Assembly: GCA_029844215.1 (NCBI GenBank)
Contig: CM056732.1
Span: forward strand, 57,211,007-57,275,006
Origin: Przewalskia tangutica
Taxonomy: Eukaryota; Streptophyta; Magnoliopsida; Solanales; Solanaceae
Direction of reading: 5' to 3'
Length of the DNA: 64,000 nt
Positions 1-10,800 of this stretch are shown here, in pieces (within the stretch, counting starts at the first letter, position 1; each line of letters begins with the position of its first letter). Below the pieces are notes generated by a model, which was not told the origin of the DNA, searched no databases, and worked only from the letters and a program-made list of their open reading frames with translations. The position numbers were made by a program, and so were the translations under genes.

Positions 1-835
1 AGTGCGTGATACCGATCGATTGGTTTTGATTCGTGGGAGTTATCTGGGAAGCACGCGTCCCGGCTACTTAGGACGAGTTCTCGGAGGCTTTCCTCACTCA
101 CTTCGCCTCCACGGATGAGGAGAACGCGGGCGGCAGATTTTTATTCTTTGAGCAGAGAGGGCCTTGATTAGGGAGTACAACGTTGAGTTTGATTCGTTGG
201 CTCGATATGTCCCTGCATTGGTAGCGAATATGGAGGGCGTGTGCATCGCTACGTCGCGGGCTAGATGATTATATGGCGAGTCTTGTGCGGGTGTGGCTCT
301 TGACCGAGCATGGATATTACGCATGCGAGCTCATGCACTTGGATCACGAGGCGTGGCCGACGGGTTGTGACAGCAGCGAAGAAGGCGGGGCGGGAGTCTT
401 TTGGTAGCTATCATGGTGGCGGCCTCGGCAGCGATCTAGATTTGCACCACGGCCGGCAGAGTACTCCTGCCGTCCTCGGCCTGCCCCGAGATATTCGAGG
501 GCGAACCGGGGCCGGGACTTGAGCGTCAAGCGGAGATGCGGCCGACGGACCACCCCGCCGGTGTGGCGTCACGGTAGATCCCACCGGGAATTGTGCTGCG
601 CTACGGGAGTTTATTCTGATTGTGGCGGCAGGTCACTGCGGAACCTTGTCAGGCCGAGCGATCGTGATGGTCAGTCGGCTGCTGGTCTTTCAGCCGTCTT
701 CTTCATCTCCTACGATTACTCGCCCGGAGCGGTACTCGTGGACCAGTCAGCGAGTCGGCGCGGGTCCCGGCCTAGCGGTCCTCGAGCGCATTTATGCCTG
801 TCCGGTAGCGGGATCGTGAGGCCTCACCGATGTCG
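1..835 (+). pseudogene. gag: gag remnant (C-terminal two thirds), element 1
   Basis: Capsid/nucleocapsid part of gag; its product would form the cytoplasmic particle that packages the element RNA. The window starts inside the retrotransposon gag domain. At about 175-290 all three frames together give the YNVEFDSLARY-like segment and a following helix that also occur in element 6 and element 10. A damaged CCHC-type zinc knuckle lies at about 590-665, followed by a Ser/Gln/Arg-rich linker. Positions 1-950 parallel 63072-64000 base for base apart from short indels, which gives the frame assignment. No single frame stays open beyond about 115 codons, so I call it a pseudogene, although single-base losses next to CG sites could be consensus errors. 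Confidence 0.85.
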
Positions 836-1190
836 TCAGTACCTTATCGGTTTACGGGTTTGATGTTTAAGCCTTGATAGATCGGGTTCTACTCTGTCTA
901 TATATCTCCTCATTGCTAGTAGGATAGGGATGAGAGCACGAGTCCATAGACCATTCGAGGTAGCTACGCCAGATGGGTGATTCGGTGGTAGCTCGGCGGG
1001 TATATAGGGCTTGTCCGATGAACTTATCGATCGTCGGACACTAGTCGACTTGATAAATTTGGACATGACCGATTTCGACGTGATCATGTGCATGGATTGG
1101 CTGGCTTCTTGCTATGCCAATGTAGACTGCGAGGAGAGAGTGATGCGGTTCGATTTCTGAGGCCGGTTATTGAGTGGGAGGAACACTATA
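836..1190 (+). pseudogene. pol: Aspartic protease domain of pol, element 1
   Basis: The retroviral-type aspartic protease cleaves the Gag-Pol precursor. The active-site region lies at about 874-896. It reads like the intact copy in element 10 (Asp-Pro-Gly-Ser, 63956-63967) but has lost one C, which shifts the frame inside the motif. Downstream, about 1060-1110, is the FDVI-x-x-MDWL segment typical of the C-terminal half of plant Ty3/gypsy proteases. The DPGS form replaces the usual D-T/S-G and is common in this branch of plant elements. Confidence 0.8.
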
Positions 1191-1299
1191 TCGCAGGGGT
1201 AGGTTTATTTCCTACCTCGAGGCTGGAAGATAGTGCGAAGGGTATGTCTACCGTCGTTCGGGTGTTTGATCTCGAGGCTGCGGTACAGATTTTGATCGA

Positions 1300-2000
1300 T
1301 TCGTAGTCGAGTTCACGATGTGTTTCGGATGACCTCCGGGTATCCTCCCGAGAGGAGATAGAGTTACGTGTCGATGTCTTTGCGGACACTCGGCTATTTC
1401 CATTCCGCCATACGAGGATGGCACTGCCGAGTTGAGAGAGTTGAAGGACCGGTGAGAGATTTCTTTGGAGAAAGGCTTCATCGGCCTAGTGTTTCTCCCG
1501 GGAGCGCGGTATTGTTCGTGAAGAAGAAGGGCGGGGCAGCTGCGCATGTGTATTGATCTGACGGTGAACAAGGTGACCATTAAACAGAATACCCCCTTCG
1601 TGATTGATGATTTGTTCGATCGATTGCGAGGCGAGATGTTTTTCCAAGATTGATTTGCGGTCAGGCTATCATCAGGTGCGAGTCAGAGAGTCGGACATCC
1701 CTAGGACTGCATTCCGGACCCGGTACGGGCACTACGAGTTTAGGGTTATGTCGTTCGGTTTGACGATGCTCGTGATATTCATGGATTTGATGAGCCAGTG
1801 TTCAAGCCATTTTGGACACGTTTGTGATTGTGTTCATCGATGACATCTTCGCTTATTCGCTCGGGCGAGGCGCGAGCAACGAGGCTGTGCTAAGAGTTCT
1901 CCAGACCAGTGATTATCGCCAAGTTTTGAAGTGTGAGTTCGGTTGACTTGGTGGCTTTTCTTGGGCATATTGTGGTGATGGTATTCGGGTGAATCGGCCA
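1300..2000 (+). pseudogene. pol: Reverse transcriptase domain, element 1
   Basis: RNA-dependent DNA polymerase of the retrotransposon. The segment at 1495-1530 encodes the VLFVKKK-G block. Around 1640-1760 the longest frame gives FSKIDLRSGYHQ and YGHYEFRVMSFGLT, the conserved finger and palm blocks of Ty3/gypsy RT. The catalytic motif F-I-D-D is at 1833-1844, the plant gypsy form of YXDD. Frames change several times, for example near 1560 and 1800-1830, so no uninterrupted product can be made from the sequence as given. Confidence 0.92.
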
Positions 2001-2059
2001 AGATCGGCGGTCGAGTTGGCCTCGACCTACTACTCGGCGGAGGTTCGCATTTACGGGCC

Positions 2060-2560
2060 TTGCAGTTATTATCGGTTCGTAGAAGTTTGCTTATCTACGC
2101 CCCATTGACTAGGGTGACTCGGAAGGCGGCTAAGTTTGATGGTGATGCTTGTGGCGTGGTTTCGATTCTTGAAGGAGGCGACGACCGCCCGTTCTTACTC
2201 TTCGGAGGTCGGGCGGCTATATGGTGTATTGTGATCGTCGGGCATCGGGTTGGGATGTGTGTTGATGCAGCGGGGCAAGGTTATAGCGTCGCAGCGTCAG
2301 AAGCAAGAAGCATGAGAGGAACTACCCACGATTTGGAGTTGGCGCGGTGATTCACGCCAAGATGCGGAGGCACTATTTGTATGGGGTTCATGTGGATATT
2401 TATACGGACCACAAGAGCCTCCAAAGATATCTTCAAATGCCAGAGAGTGAACTTACATGAGGCGGTGGTTAGAGTGCTCGAGGATTATGATGTTGACATC
2501 CTGTACCACCCGGAAGGCCAATGTTATGCGCATGCCTTAGTCGTAGTCGATGGGTAGCCT
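2060..2560 (+). pseudogene. pol: RNase H domain, element 1
   Basis: RNase H degrades the RNA strand during reverse transcription. The first acidic site region is near 2130-2170 (FDGDACG-like). THDLELA is at about 2323-2345, and T-D-H-K-S-L at 2404-2421 is the hallmark block of plant Ty3/gypsy RNase H. The end (about 2485-2545) gives DYDVDILYHPEG...ALV, the usual boundary with integrase. At least two frame changes (about 2350 and 2460) break it. Confidence 0.9.
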
Positions 2561-3560
2561 ATCGGATGTCGCGGCGAGAGGAGGGCATGGTTCGTGATTT
2601 GCATCGCTTAGCGAGCCTTGGTGTCCGTTTGATTGATTACGATAGCGGTGGAGTTCGAGTTCGAGAGGTTGCCAAGTCTTCCATCGTCGGCGAGGTGAAG
2701 AGCAACGGTTGATGATCCGGTTTTGGCGCGACCGTGATCTGACTCTTCGTGAGGAAGGTCCTTTTGAGGTAGCACGATGGGGTGCTAAGGTTTTAGGGCA
2801 GTTGTGTGTTCCAGATGTTTCAGGACTTGGCAGTTCTTGGGGAAGCACACAGCGCGTTACTCTATCCATCCGTGGTCAACCAAGATGTACCACGACCTTA
2901 GATCGTGTATTGGTGGGATGGCGAAGAGGACGTTGCAGAGTTCGTAGCTCGGTGCGTGTTGTCGGCGGTGAAGGTAGAGCACCGGAGGCCGGTGGTTTGT
3001 TGCGAGCGATAGAGATCCCGCACGGAAGTGGGAGGTGATCAACATGGACTTTATCAGGATTACCTCGCACTCGGAGGAGACATGATTCTATATGGGTTAT
3101 CGTCGACAGTGTGAAATCAGCCCACTTTCTTCCGTCGGGCGACTTTTGGTGAGGATTATGCGGACTTTACATCAGAGATCGTCGATTGCATGGAGTCCCT
3201 ATTTGATCATATCGCATGTAGGAGCCCGATTTCGGCTAACTCGGAGGTCTTTCCGTAAGGGTTTAGGGACCTTGGTGAGCACATCGCATTCCATCCACGC
3301 AGATCGGACAGCGAGCGCACTATCCGCACTCTTGAGGATATGTGCGAGCTTTGTGTTATCGACTTCGTGGGTAGCCGAGGATCATTTGCCTCTAGTTGAG
3401 TTTGCGTATAATAATAGCTACCACTCCAAGATTCGATGGCGCCTACGAGGCCTTGTATGGGAGAAGTGCGATCGCGATAGGTTGGTTTGATGTAGGCGAG
3501 GTACGATTAGTGGGACCAGATTTGGTGCGTGAGCGATGGATAAGGTGAAGCTTATCCAGA
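2561..3560 (+). pseudogene. pol: Integrase domain, element 1
   Basis: Integrase inserts the cDNA and produces the 5-bp target duplications seen throughout this window. The zinc-binding HHCC region falls at about 2880-3010 (MYHDLR, then a Cys-containing segment and KVEHRRP). The start of the catalytic core is at about 3030-3060 (WEVINMDFI). The strand with E-F-A-Y-N-N-S-Y-H is at about 3393-3426, the most recognisable integrase segment. The region is frameshifted several times and parts of the D,D-35-E core (about 3180-3300) are poorly preserved. Confidence 0.88.
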
Positions 3561-3974
3561 GCGATTCTTGCGACTCGAGTCGGCCAAGTCATATGCAGAT
3601 CATCGCCGTCGGCATCGAGTTCGAGGTTGATGATTGGGTTTTCTGAAGGTGTCGCCCGTGAAGGTGTGATGAGATTCGGGAAGAAAGAAACTTCGGCCCA
3701 GGTACATTGGGCCCTATCAGTTGTCGCAGGTAGGCAAGGTTGCCTACGAGTTGGATCTGCCGTCCGATCCGAGGCAGTCATCCGTGTTTCATGTTTCTAT
3801 GCTTAGAGATGTATCGGGGATCCATCTAGGTGCACCGATTGACGATGTCGGTGATCGAGGGTTATCGTATGAGGAGATTCCCATAGCGATAATCGATCGT
3901 CAGGTTAGGCGTCTGCGGACCAAGGACGTGGCTTCCGTCAAAGTTCTGTGGCGGAACGAGCTCAGGGAGGAGAT
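3561..3974 (+). pseudogene. pol: Integrase C-terminal GPY/F and chromodomain-like tail, element 1, interrupted at 3974
   Basis: The C-terminal part of pol. The last open frame starts near 3721 and reads VGKVAYELDLP, then FHVSMLR, IDRQVRRLR and SVKVLWRNE. This is the conserved end of chromoviral pol, whose chromodomain-like part is thought to guide integration. The frame is cut at 3975 by the LTR of array 2 and continues at 23397 with an acidic, Trp-containing stretch and then YPHLF at about 23430-23445. The two halves are separated by 19.4 kb. Confidence 0.88.
3970..3974. repeat. Target site duplication GAGAT, left copy (array 2)
   Basis: GAGAT directly precedes the TGTCAC terminus at 3975. 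An identical copy directly follows the other end of the array at 23397-23401. The reading frame of the interrupted pol resumes correctly once one copy is counted. Confidence 0.93.
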
Positions 3975-4844
3975 TGTCACGCCCCGAACCCCGGGCCCGT
4001 GACTGGTGCCCTACCTGGGCACCCTTCTACCTTAACAATACAAGTAAACTGCGGAAATTAAATAACACCTCATTTTTTTTTTTCTTTTAAAACAATGCGT
4101 GCGAGGCAAAGCGAAACCGCCGCCATATATACATAAACAAAAGACTACACCGCATATGAGTCCAATCCACATATGAATACAGACCTCAGGAGTTAAATCA
4201 AATATGACGGACAAGGCCCCGCAGACCCAAAACTGCATAAAGCCTGCTTGAAGGATATATACCAAAAGATAAACTCGCAGACGGAGGAGCTATCCAAAAC
4301 CACGAGCGAGGATCTACACTGCCGATCACCGCTAACGCACCTAAACTCGCGGCGTGAACGCAGCTGGCCGAAGGAGTGATCTGAAGAATGTACCAAGTAT
4401 GTGAACAATAAGTCGTGAATGAAATCATAATATCTAAACAAAGCAGAGACATGTATGATAGCCAACCTACGATATAACACATAGCGATCATATCAAGTCG
4501 GGGCCAAGCCCTCAAAGTCACTACTCGGATATAACTATGGGTCTCACGCCCATAATATCAATCATGCGTGGAATCCTTCCGCTGCCGCATCCATGATGTA
4601 ATAACACCAAGGATACATGAACACGGTCCACTCGTGTCCTAAATACCACGTGGTCTCATGCCCTAATCCCACATCGTAAAAGCATGACCATAGGGTAACA
4701 CAAACAAATCCGGGACATATATGATAATCAAATTACAACACATTGTGCCTTACCAACAATGAGAGTAAACGGTAGTATCCTTACAATATAAAATAGGAAG
4801 CTCATGATCGAGCGGGACCATCCGCGCAGATCATTTAGCCATCC

Positions 4845-5030
4845 TACTCGCAGGACTATTTCACCGCGTGAAGGCGCGTGGACCCGTGAGGTATTCCTCG
4901 CATAGACTATTTCACCCGCGTAAGCCCTTACGACTCGCATGAGGTATTCTCGCGATAGGTCGGACTCGCCGCGTGGGACTATTTCACCCGCATAAGCCCT
5001 ACGGACTCGCGTGAGGTATTCGCATCGTGG
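4845..5030 (-). repeat. GC-rich minisatellite, array LTR 1
   Basis: About three degenerate copies of a roughly 55-60 bp unit containing TTTCACCCGCATAAGCCC and GAGGTATTCCTCGCATAGG. The same position in every LTR family here holds a minisatellite, usually of different sequence. Confidence 0.8.
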
Positions 5031-5140
5031 GTAGCAAATCCACTAATTATGCAAATGCCACCAACCCGGAATGACCAAAGCACCGATATAACAATAGCAC
5101 ACAACCGCTATTTCCAGCACACATAGGCAAATCCTTAATT

Positions 5141-5628
5141 ACAAGCCAAAGTCCTTACTAAGGCACACTTAGAATAATTCTCTTTATGAGCCAAAGTACT
5201 TATCAAGGCACACTTAGACAAATTCTCAATTTATCAAGCCAAAGTACTAATCAAGGCATACATAGAATAATTCTCTTTTAACAAGTCAAAGTACTTATCA
5301 AGGCACACTTAGACAAATTCTCAATTTATCAAGCCAAAGTACTAATCAAGGCATACATAGAATAATTCTCTTTTAACAAGTCAAAGTACTTATCAAGGCA
5401 CACTTAGACAAATTCTCAATTTATCAAGCCAAAGTACTAATCAAGGCATACATAGAATAATTCTCTTTTAACAAGTCAAAGTACTTATCAAGGCACACTT
5501 AGACAAATTCTCAATTTATCAAGCCAAAGTACTAATCAAGGCATACATAGAATAATTCTCTTTTAACAAGTCAAAGTACTTATCAGGGCACACTTAGACA
5601 AATTCTCAATTTATCAAGCCAAAGTACT
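5141..5628 (-). repeat. 95-bp tandem repeat, array LTR 1
   Basis: A dimeric unit of 47 + 48 bp, with half-units starting AAGCCAAAGTAC and AAGTCAAAGTAC. The second half-unit recurs at 5283, 5378, 5473 and 5568. Copy number is the same in all four array LTRs. Confidence 0.95.
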
Positions 5629-7424
5629 ACGTACGTACATTCCTTTATAAAGACTCCTTTCTATGTAAAGCCCCAAGATACTAACACCGTAGTATCAAGG
5701 CGTGTCTATTTTTCAAAGTAAGTTACTACACTTTTAGAAAACTCATTTCAAAGCTTGAAATCAAGTAACTCCAAATTTTCACAATCTAGGCAACTTATGC
5801 CGATTTAATCAAAATAGACAACATTCTAAACCTTCCATAAAGCCGTTATAACCAACTTCCCATAAAGCCGTTATAACCCTTTATGGTTTTAGACGTATCC
5901 ATTCCTTCAATAACCAAGAGACTTATACTATTAAAACCAAGTATCACATACTTACAAATCAAGTTCTTAACTTTCAAAATACTTCAAGTCTCTTAATAGT
6001 TAGAAAACAAGTTTTCTTCTACTTTTTAAACCTCAAGTAACTTCACCCTTAACGCAAGTTACTTCTCTTAAATCATGTCATTTCTCCTCTTTTAAATCAA
6101 ATAAGTAAATCACTCCTTTGACTCCCCTAAAGTCATTATAATGACCTTTAGGTTTTAGAACTAAGGCACTAGCCAAAAGATTTGGAAACCACTTCCTTTT
6201 TAAGACTCCATGTACTTTAAGTAAAATACCTTCACTTTTAAGAATCCAAACTTCATCAAGAAAATGGATTCTACAACTTACAATCTAACATCAAAGTACA
6301 ATCAAGGAAGTACATAGAACAAATTCTATTTTAGGCAATCCAAATACAACCAAGGAATGGATCATTTAAGGAGTAGAACCTACTTTCTTTATCTTAAGGA
6401 ATCATGCTAGAAGAGGAGATAGTTCACATACCTTTTCGGCTAAATCCACAAGCTAAGCGAATACGCGTGCGTAGAAGTGTCAACCTATAATGGTCACAAC
6501 AAGACTATCAACTTCTAGTCTCAACGTAGAATAATACTAAGTATCTGACCTCTAATTCTACGGAAAATCGGGCGACTTCCTTTGTTTCTACTTACTTTGC
6601 CACCTTTTCAAGGCGAATACAATAACCAACAAGCCACATTTAAGGCTCCAAACAACAACCAAACAAAGGGGATTACACGCCTTACAATACGTGTAAAATT
6701 CCGCCCCACAATTCATACGAAATAGTGAATATGCCAAAAGCCATTCTCGGCCAACCTCTAGAACAACACTAAGTCTTTTTCAATCCTTCTTACAATTCCA
6801 AGTTCTAAGGTCTAACATGTTATATAGTCTAAACAACTTCAACAACTACAATTTCCTTCTTTATACAACATGCGACGCTTAGACTAATAATCGACTAGAA
6901 TTGAAATCTTAAGGTTAAACATGCTAGATTTCGGGTTAGGGTTCCAATAGTCAATGAACATATCAAACTTCATACTATATAACACATGCTTGCTAAAATC
7001 CATAGCTACAACAATAAGTAAGTCTTAACTACTAAAACGACAAAATTATACCTTTCAAAGCCCTTAAAATTTCCAAGATCCAAAGTCGCGCCTTAGCAAT
7101 TCTTAGCTCCTTTCCTTAAGTTCCAATCCGCTCCAAGCATTCCTTAGAGGCCTATGAAGAACTCATCTTCAAGTCCCAACTTCAAAGTTGAAGAACTCCC
7201 TTAGTTTCCGCCTTGCGACTAACGTAAAAATACGTTTTTTCCGAAATCTTTATATTGAGATATCCTTACAATACCCTTAAGGACCTTGGGTTAAAGTCTT
7301 GTGGCTAATGGACAACAAACTAAAATTTTTGTGTGGGAGACTATGCAAACAGGAGGTTCTCTTTGAAGAACACAATGTTCTCTATTTTTTCTAAGTGTAA
7401 AATGAGCTTGTTTGCTACTAGTTA

Positions 7425-7433
7425 GTATATAAC
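7425..7433 (-). promoter_or_regulatory. TATA box, array LTR 1
   Basis: GTTATATAC on the minus strand, about 480 bp from the U3 terminus and followed by a conserved leader. TATA-like motifs occur at the matching place in all full LTRs of this window. Confidence 0.6.
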
Positions 7434-7913
7434 ACATATTGGAGGGCTTAGACTTAAACAAATGTGAGGCTAGGATTAAAATCACATGGATCAAGCTTAA
7501 GTGGCAAGTTGACTAGTCAATTATGTCAAGCCTTGAAGACTTATCTTCCAAGATGTTCAATGACCATATTACCCCTCCTCTAATTCGACCAAGACCACTT
7601 ATGGGGGGTGCCACGTGTCGCCCTCTCATTCGTCCATAAAATTCCGTAACCCTTGTGGGCCCCACAAAACGTAAAATTCCTCGGATGGGCCCCACGTGAC
7701 CAAATCCGTAAAAATAAATTTCCATAATATTAATAAGTTCTATACTTTACAAATAATACATTTTGAGAATCCATTCTCAACAACGAACATTTTTCCTTTC
7801 CGACGTGCGGAAGACTTTCGTCGGAAAAACAATCCTTCCTTTCGTACTAATTTCCAAGTCTTGTGTTCTTACGTACATTCACTTACACATGTCCTGAACT
7901 TACTGGTGTAACA

Positions 7914-7944
7914 TTCTTCCTTAGAAACATTCGTCCCGAATGTT
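7914..7944 (-). promoter_or_regulatory. Polypurine tract and conserved hairpin, array internal 1
   Basis: Next to the LTR end is the purine run AAGGAAGAA (minus strand), the expected primer for plus-strand DNA synthesis. Just upstream in sense is AACATTCG - loop - CGAATGTT (7926-7944), here with one G missing from the loop. Confidence 0.82.
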
Positions 7945-8344
7945 CTTAGTCGATTGTCAAGTATACAAACTCGGCATAAACTCTATACTATGCCTATCAA
8001 TCAAAACTGCACAAGACCAACGATGCCATACATGGCCACCTCAACATATGTAAACATAATAATGGACCTTCCGTCCGTGGTCCCTTCTCACAAAACTTGA
8101 AGGTTACAGTCTTCCCAAACGCGGGATCCTTAGAGGTTCCTTTCTTTCCTTACTTGTCATACTTTCTCGTACTTTCAAACTCATCTAGTACACGACAAAA
8201 TCTCAAATGCTTTCGCTCCCCAATCCTTGGAGTTACTAACCAACTTGGCCATTTTGCTACTTGAATTTCCGCTAAGGCTCTTCTCGGTCCTTACGACCTA
8301 GTTCCGGTGGAACGCGTCCACAAACTCGCACAACGATTAACTAA

Positions 8345-8475
8345 ACTTGGGCCTAGCATCCTCGTGACCTTGTCACATAGCGGGACCATTTCTAACTGAC
8401 ATCACCCCATTCCATACTATCGGCTGACCTGAAATGAGTCTATAACCCGACTCATCGTCACACTTAACTTCTCGT
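8345..8475 (-). other. Conserved 3' non-coding block, array internal 1
   Basis: Minus-strand sequence containing ATGCTAGGCCCAAGTTTAG, preceded by a TGGTCCCGCTATGTGACAAG segment. Equivalent blocks occur between gag and the polypurine tract in elements 5 (32266-32420) and 11 (58725-58845). No ORF is conserved across them. Confidence 0.7.
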
Positions 8476-8789
8476 TCTTAGTCTGAAATAAATCTCTCTT
8501 ATCTCAAGGTACTTACACCTATCCTCTCATTCACTAGAGGTTCATTACTTAAGCCAAAGTATTTCTACTATACAATCTTCCCTATCGGTCTTACACTTAT
8601 ACGGGGTAATTACAACTTGTGAACTCTACACAACTATAGTCTCAGTTCACCTATCATTCTTGTCAACATTCTTACTTCTCACTTTACTAATCAAAGTATC
8701 CCTACCTCTGGGGTACTATCACTTACAACTGCTAGCAACGCTATCTTGGTCAATAACATAACTGCTTCCCTCATGACCCTATAGCCTTC

Positions 8790-8958
8790 TCTAACCGAAG
8801 CTGGAGGCTCGTGCTGGGGCCTCAAGCACAGCACGGAAGAACTCGCTGCGGAACAACATCACGGTGTACCACGGGCATAAGCCTATCAACTCTCTGAGTC
8901 CGACTAGTAGCTCCTGCTACTCCTTTGCCTCACGGGTTTGTTGCCCTCGCGGAGGCAT
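8790..8958 (-). pseudogene. gag: gag N-terminal remnant, array internal 1
   Basis: Starts at the same MPPR-type methionine used by elements 6 and 10 and gives about 55 recognisable codons (Arg/Gln-rich, then LLVGLRELI). It then runs into non-coding sequence. An in-frame stop follows codon 13. The rest of gag is absent, so no particle protein can come from this copy. Confidence 0.7.
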
Positions 8959-9078
8959 AAGCGTAACACAACAATACGTCGAGAGGAATTTTCTTACTAA
9001 CACGGCTCATGGCACGATCTTGAGTGAGAAGAATAGAAACCAACTCCTAAATGTCCTGTAGCCTCCTGCATGGGTGTG

Positions 9079-9084
9079 GCGCGC
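9079..9084 (-). promoter_or_regulatory. Palindromic hexamer GCGCGC in leader, array internal 1
   Basis: The centre of an inverted repeat (GGTGTGTTG...CCACACC in sense) about 55 nt after the primer site. Elements 5, 6, 10 and 11 have GTGCAC here. Candidate RNA dimerisation or packaging site. Confidence 0.55.
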
Positions 9085-9136
9085 AACACACCGATAATCA
9101 AGACTCTACTAGACACTGCATAGACATTCAGGGGCC

Positions 9137-9147
9137 GCTCGATACCA
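9137..9147 (-). promoter_or_regulatory. Primer binding site (tRNA-iMet), array internal 1
   Basis: Minus-strand TGGTATCGAGC, three bases from the LTR end. It matches TGGTATCAGAGC except at the CAG trinucleotide. Confidence 0.88.
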
Positions 9148-10014
9148 CTCTGTCACGCCCGAACCGGGCGTGGCGGTGCCTACACAGGCACCCTTCATAA
9201 CAATACAAGTAAGCTGCGGAAATTAAATAACACCTCTTTTTTTAAAACAACCAAATGCGTGCAGGGCAAAGCCGACAAGGCTGCCATATATACATAAACA
9301 AAAGACACTTCTGCGTAATGAGTCCAATCCACATATGAATACGGACCTCTGAGTTAAGCGAAATATGACGGACAAGGCCCCGCCGTACCCAAAATGTATA
9401 AAGCACATCAAGGATATATACCAAAGATAAACTCACGGACAGAGGAGCTATCCAAAAACCGAGCGAGGATCCTACACTGCCGATCACCGAATCTGCGTAC
9501 CTAAACTGCGGCATGACGCGGCCCCGAAGGAGGTCAGTACGAAGAATGTACCAAGTATGTGAACAGTAAGTGCTGTAATGAAATCATAACAGTCTAATCA
9601 AAGCAGGAGACATGTATGATAGCCAACCTACAGTACGTAACACATAAGCAGTCATATCAAGTCAGGGACGCAGGCCCTCAAAGTCACTACTCAAATATAA
9701 CTATGAGTCTCACGCCCATAATATCAATCATGCGTGGAATCCTTCCTCACCGGCGATCCATGATGTAATAACACCAATAAGGATACATGAACACCCGATC
9801 CACCTGTGTCCTAAATACCACGTGGTCATGCCCTAATCCCACATCGTAAAAGCATGACCATAGGGTAACACAAACAAATCAGGGGACATATATGATAATC
9901 AAATTACAACACATTGTGCCTTACCAACAATGAGAGTAAGCGATAGTATCCTTACAATATAAAATAGGAAGCTCATGATCGAGCAGACCATCCGCGCAGA
10001 TCATTTAGCCATCC

Positions 10015-10203
10015 TACTCGCGGGACTATTTCACCGCGTAGGCGCGTGGACCGCGTGAGGTATTCCTCGCATAGGACTATTTCACCCGCATAAGCCCTTA
10101 CGGACTCGCGTGAGGTATTCCTCGCATAGGTGGACCCGCCCGCGTGGGACTATTTCACCCGCATAAGCCCTACGGACTCGCACGAGGTATTCCTCGCGAT
10201 CGT
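10015..10203 (-). repeat. GC-rich minisatellite, array LTR 2
   Basis: Same unit and position as 4845-5030, with scattered C/G-rich differences between units. Confidence 0.8.
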
Positions 10204-10310
10204 GGGTAGCAAATCCACGAATTATGCAAATGCCACCAACCGGAATGACCCCAGCAGTGATATAACAATAGCACACAACCGCTATTTCCGACACATAGGC
10301 AAATCCTTAA

Positions 10311-10800
10311 TTACAAGCCAAAGTCCTTACAAGGCACACTTAGAATAATTCTCTTTAACAAGCCAAAGTACTTATCAAGGCACACTTAGACAAATTCTCA
10401 ATTTATCAAGCCAAAGTACTAATCAAGGCATACATAGAATAATTCTCTTTTAACAAGTCAAAGTACTTATCAAGGCACACTTAGACAAATTCTCAATTTA
10501 TCAAGCCAAAGTACTAATCAAGGCATACATAGAATAATTCTCTTTTAACAAGTCAAAGTACTTATCAAGGCACACTTAGACAAATTCTCAATTTATCAAG
10601 CCAAAGTACTAATCAAGGCATACATAGAATAATTCTCTTTTAACAAGTCAAAGTACTTATCAAGGCACACTTAGACAAATTCTCAATTTATCAAGCCAAA
10701 GTACTAATCAAGGCATACATAGAATAATTCTCTTTTAACAAGTCAAAGTACTTATCAGGGCACACTTAGACAAATTCTCAATTTATCAAGCCAAAGTACT
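10311..10800 (-). repeat. 95-bp tandem repeat, array LTR 2
   Basis: Same dimeric unit and copy number as 5141-5628. The second half-unit recurs at about 10456, 10551, 10646 and 10741. Confidence 0.95.

Larger units (their letters stand above)
3975..7913 (-). repeat. Array 2 LTR copy 1
   Basis: Termini TGTCACGCC and GGTGTAACA on the plus strand. In element sense the order is: U3 of about 480 bp with a TATA box (7425-7433), a splice-donor-like AAG|GTATGTGAAC (6422-6434), a doubled CCATAAAGCCGTTATAAC motif (5835-5877), 95-bp tandem repeats (5141-5628), a GC-rich minisatellite (4845-5030), the conserved TTCACATACTTGGTAC block (about 4388-4408) and the GGGCGTGACA end. R plus U5 exceed 3.4 kb, very long for an LTR. 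No coding sequence is visible. Confidence 0.93.
7914..9150 (-). mobile_element. Array 2 internal domain 1
   Basis: 1237 bp. In minus-strand order: primer site (9137-9147), palindrome leader, gag start at 8958, about 55 codons of gag, then about 850 bp of non-coding sequence, the hairpin and the polypurine tract at the LTR boundary. No capsid, zinc knuckle or pol sequence is present. The non-coding part includes a block shared with elements 5 and 11 (about 8345-8475). Confidence 0.88.

Noticed and set aside
5141..5628. Regular repeats that could suggest a CRISPR array
   Set aside because: The repeats are directly adjacent 47- and 48-bp half-units without unique spacers, lie in an LTR and recur in all four LTR copies.
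6930..6950. Telomere-like GGGTTAGGGTT word in several LTRs
   Set aside because: A single occurrence per LTR at the same LTR position, not a tandem array.
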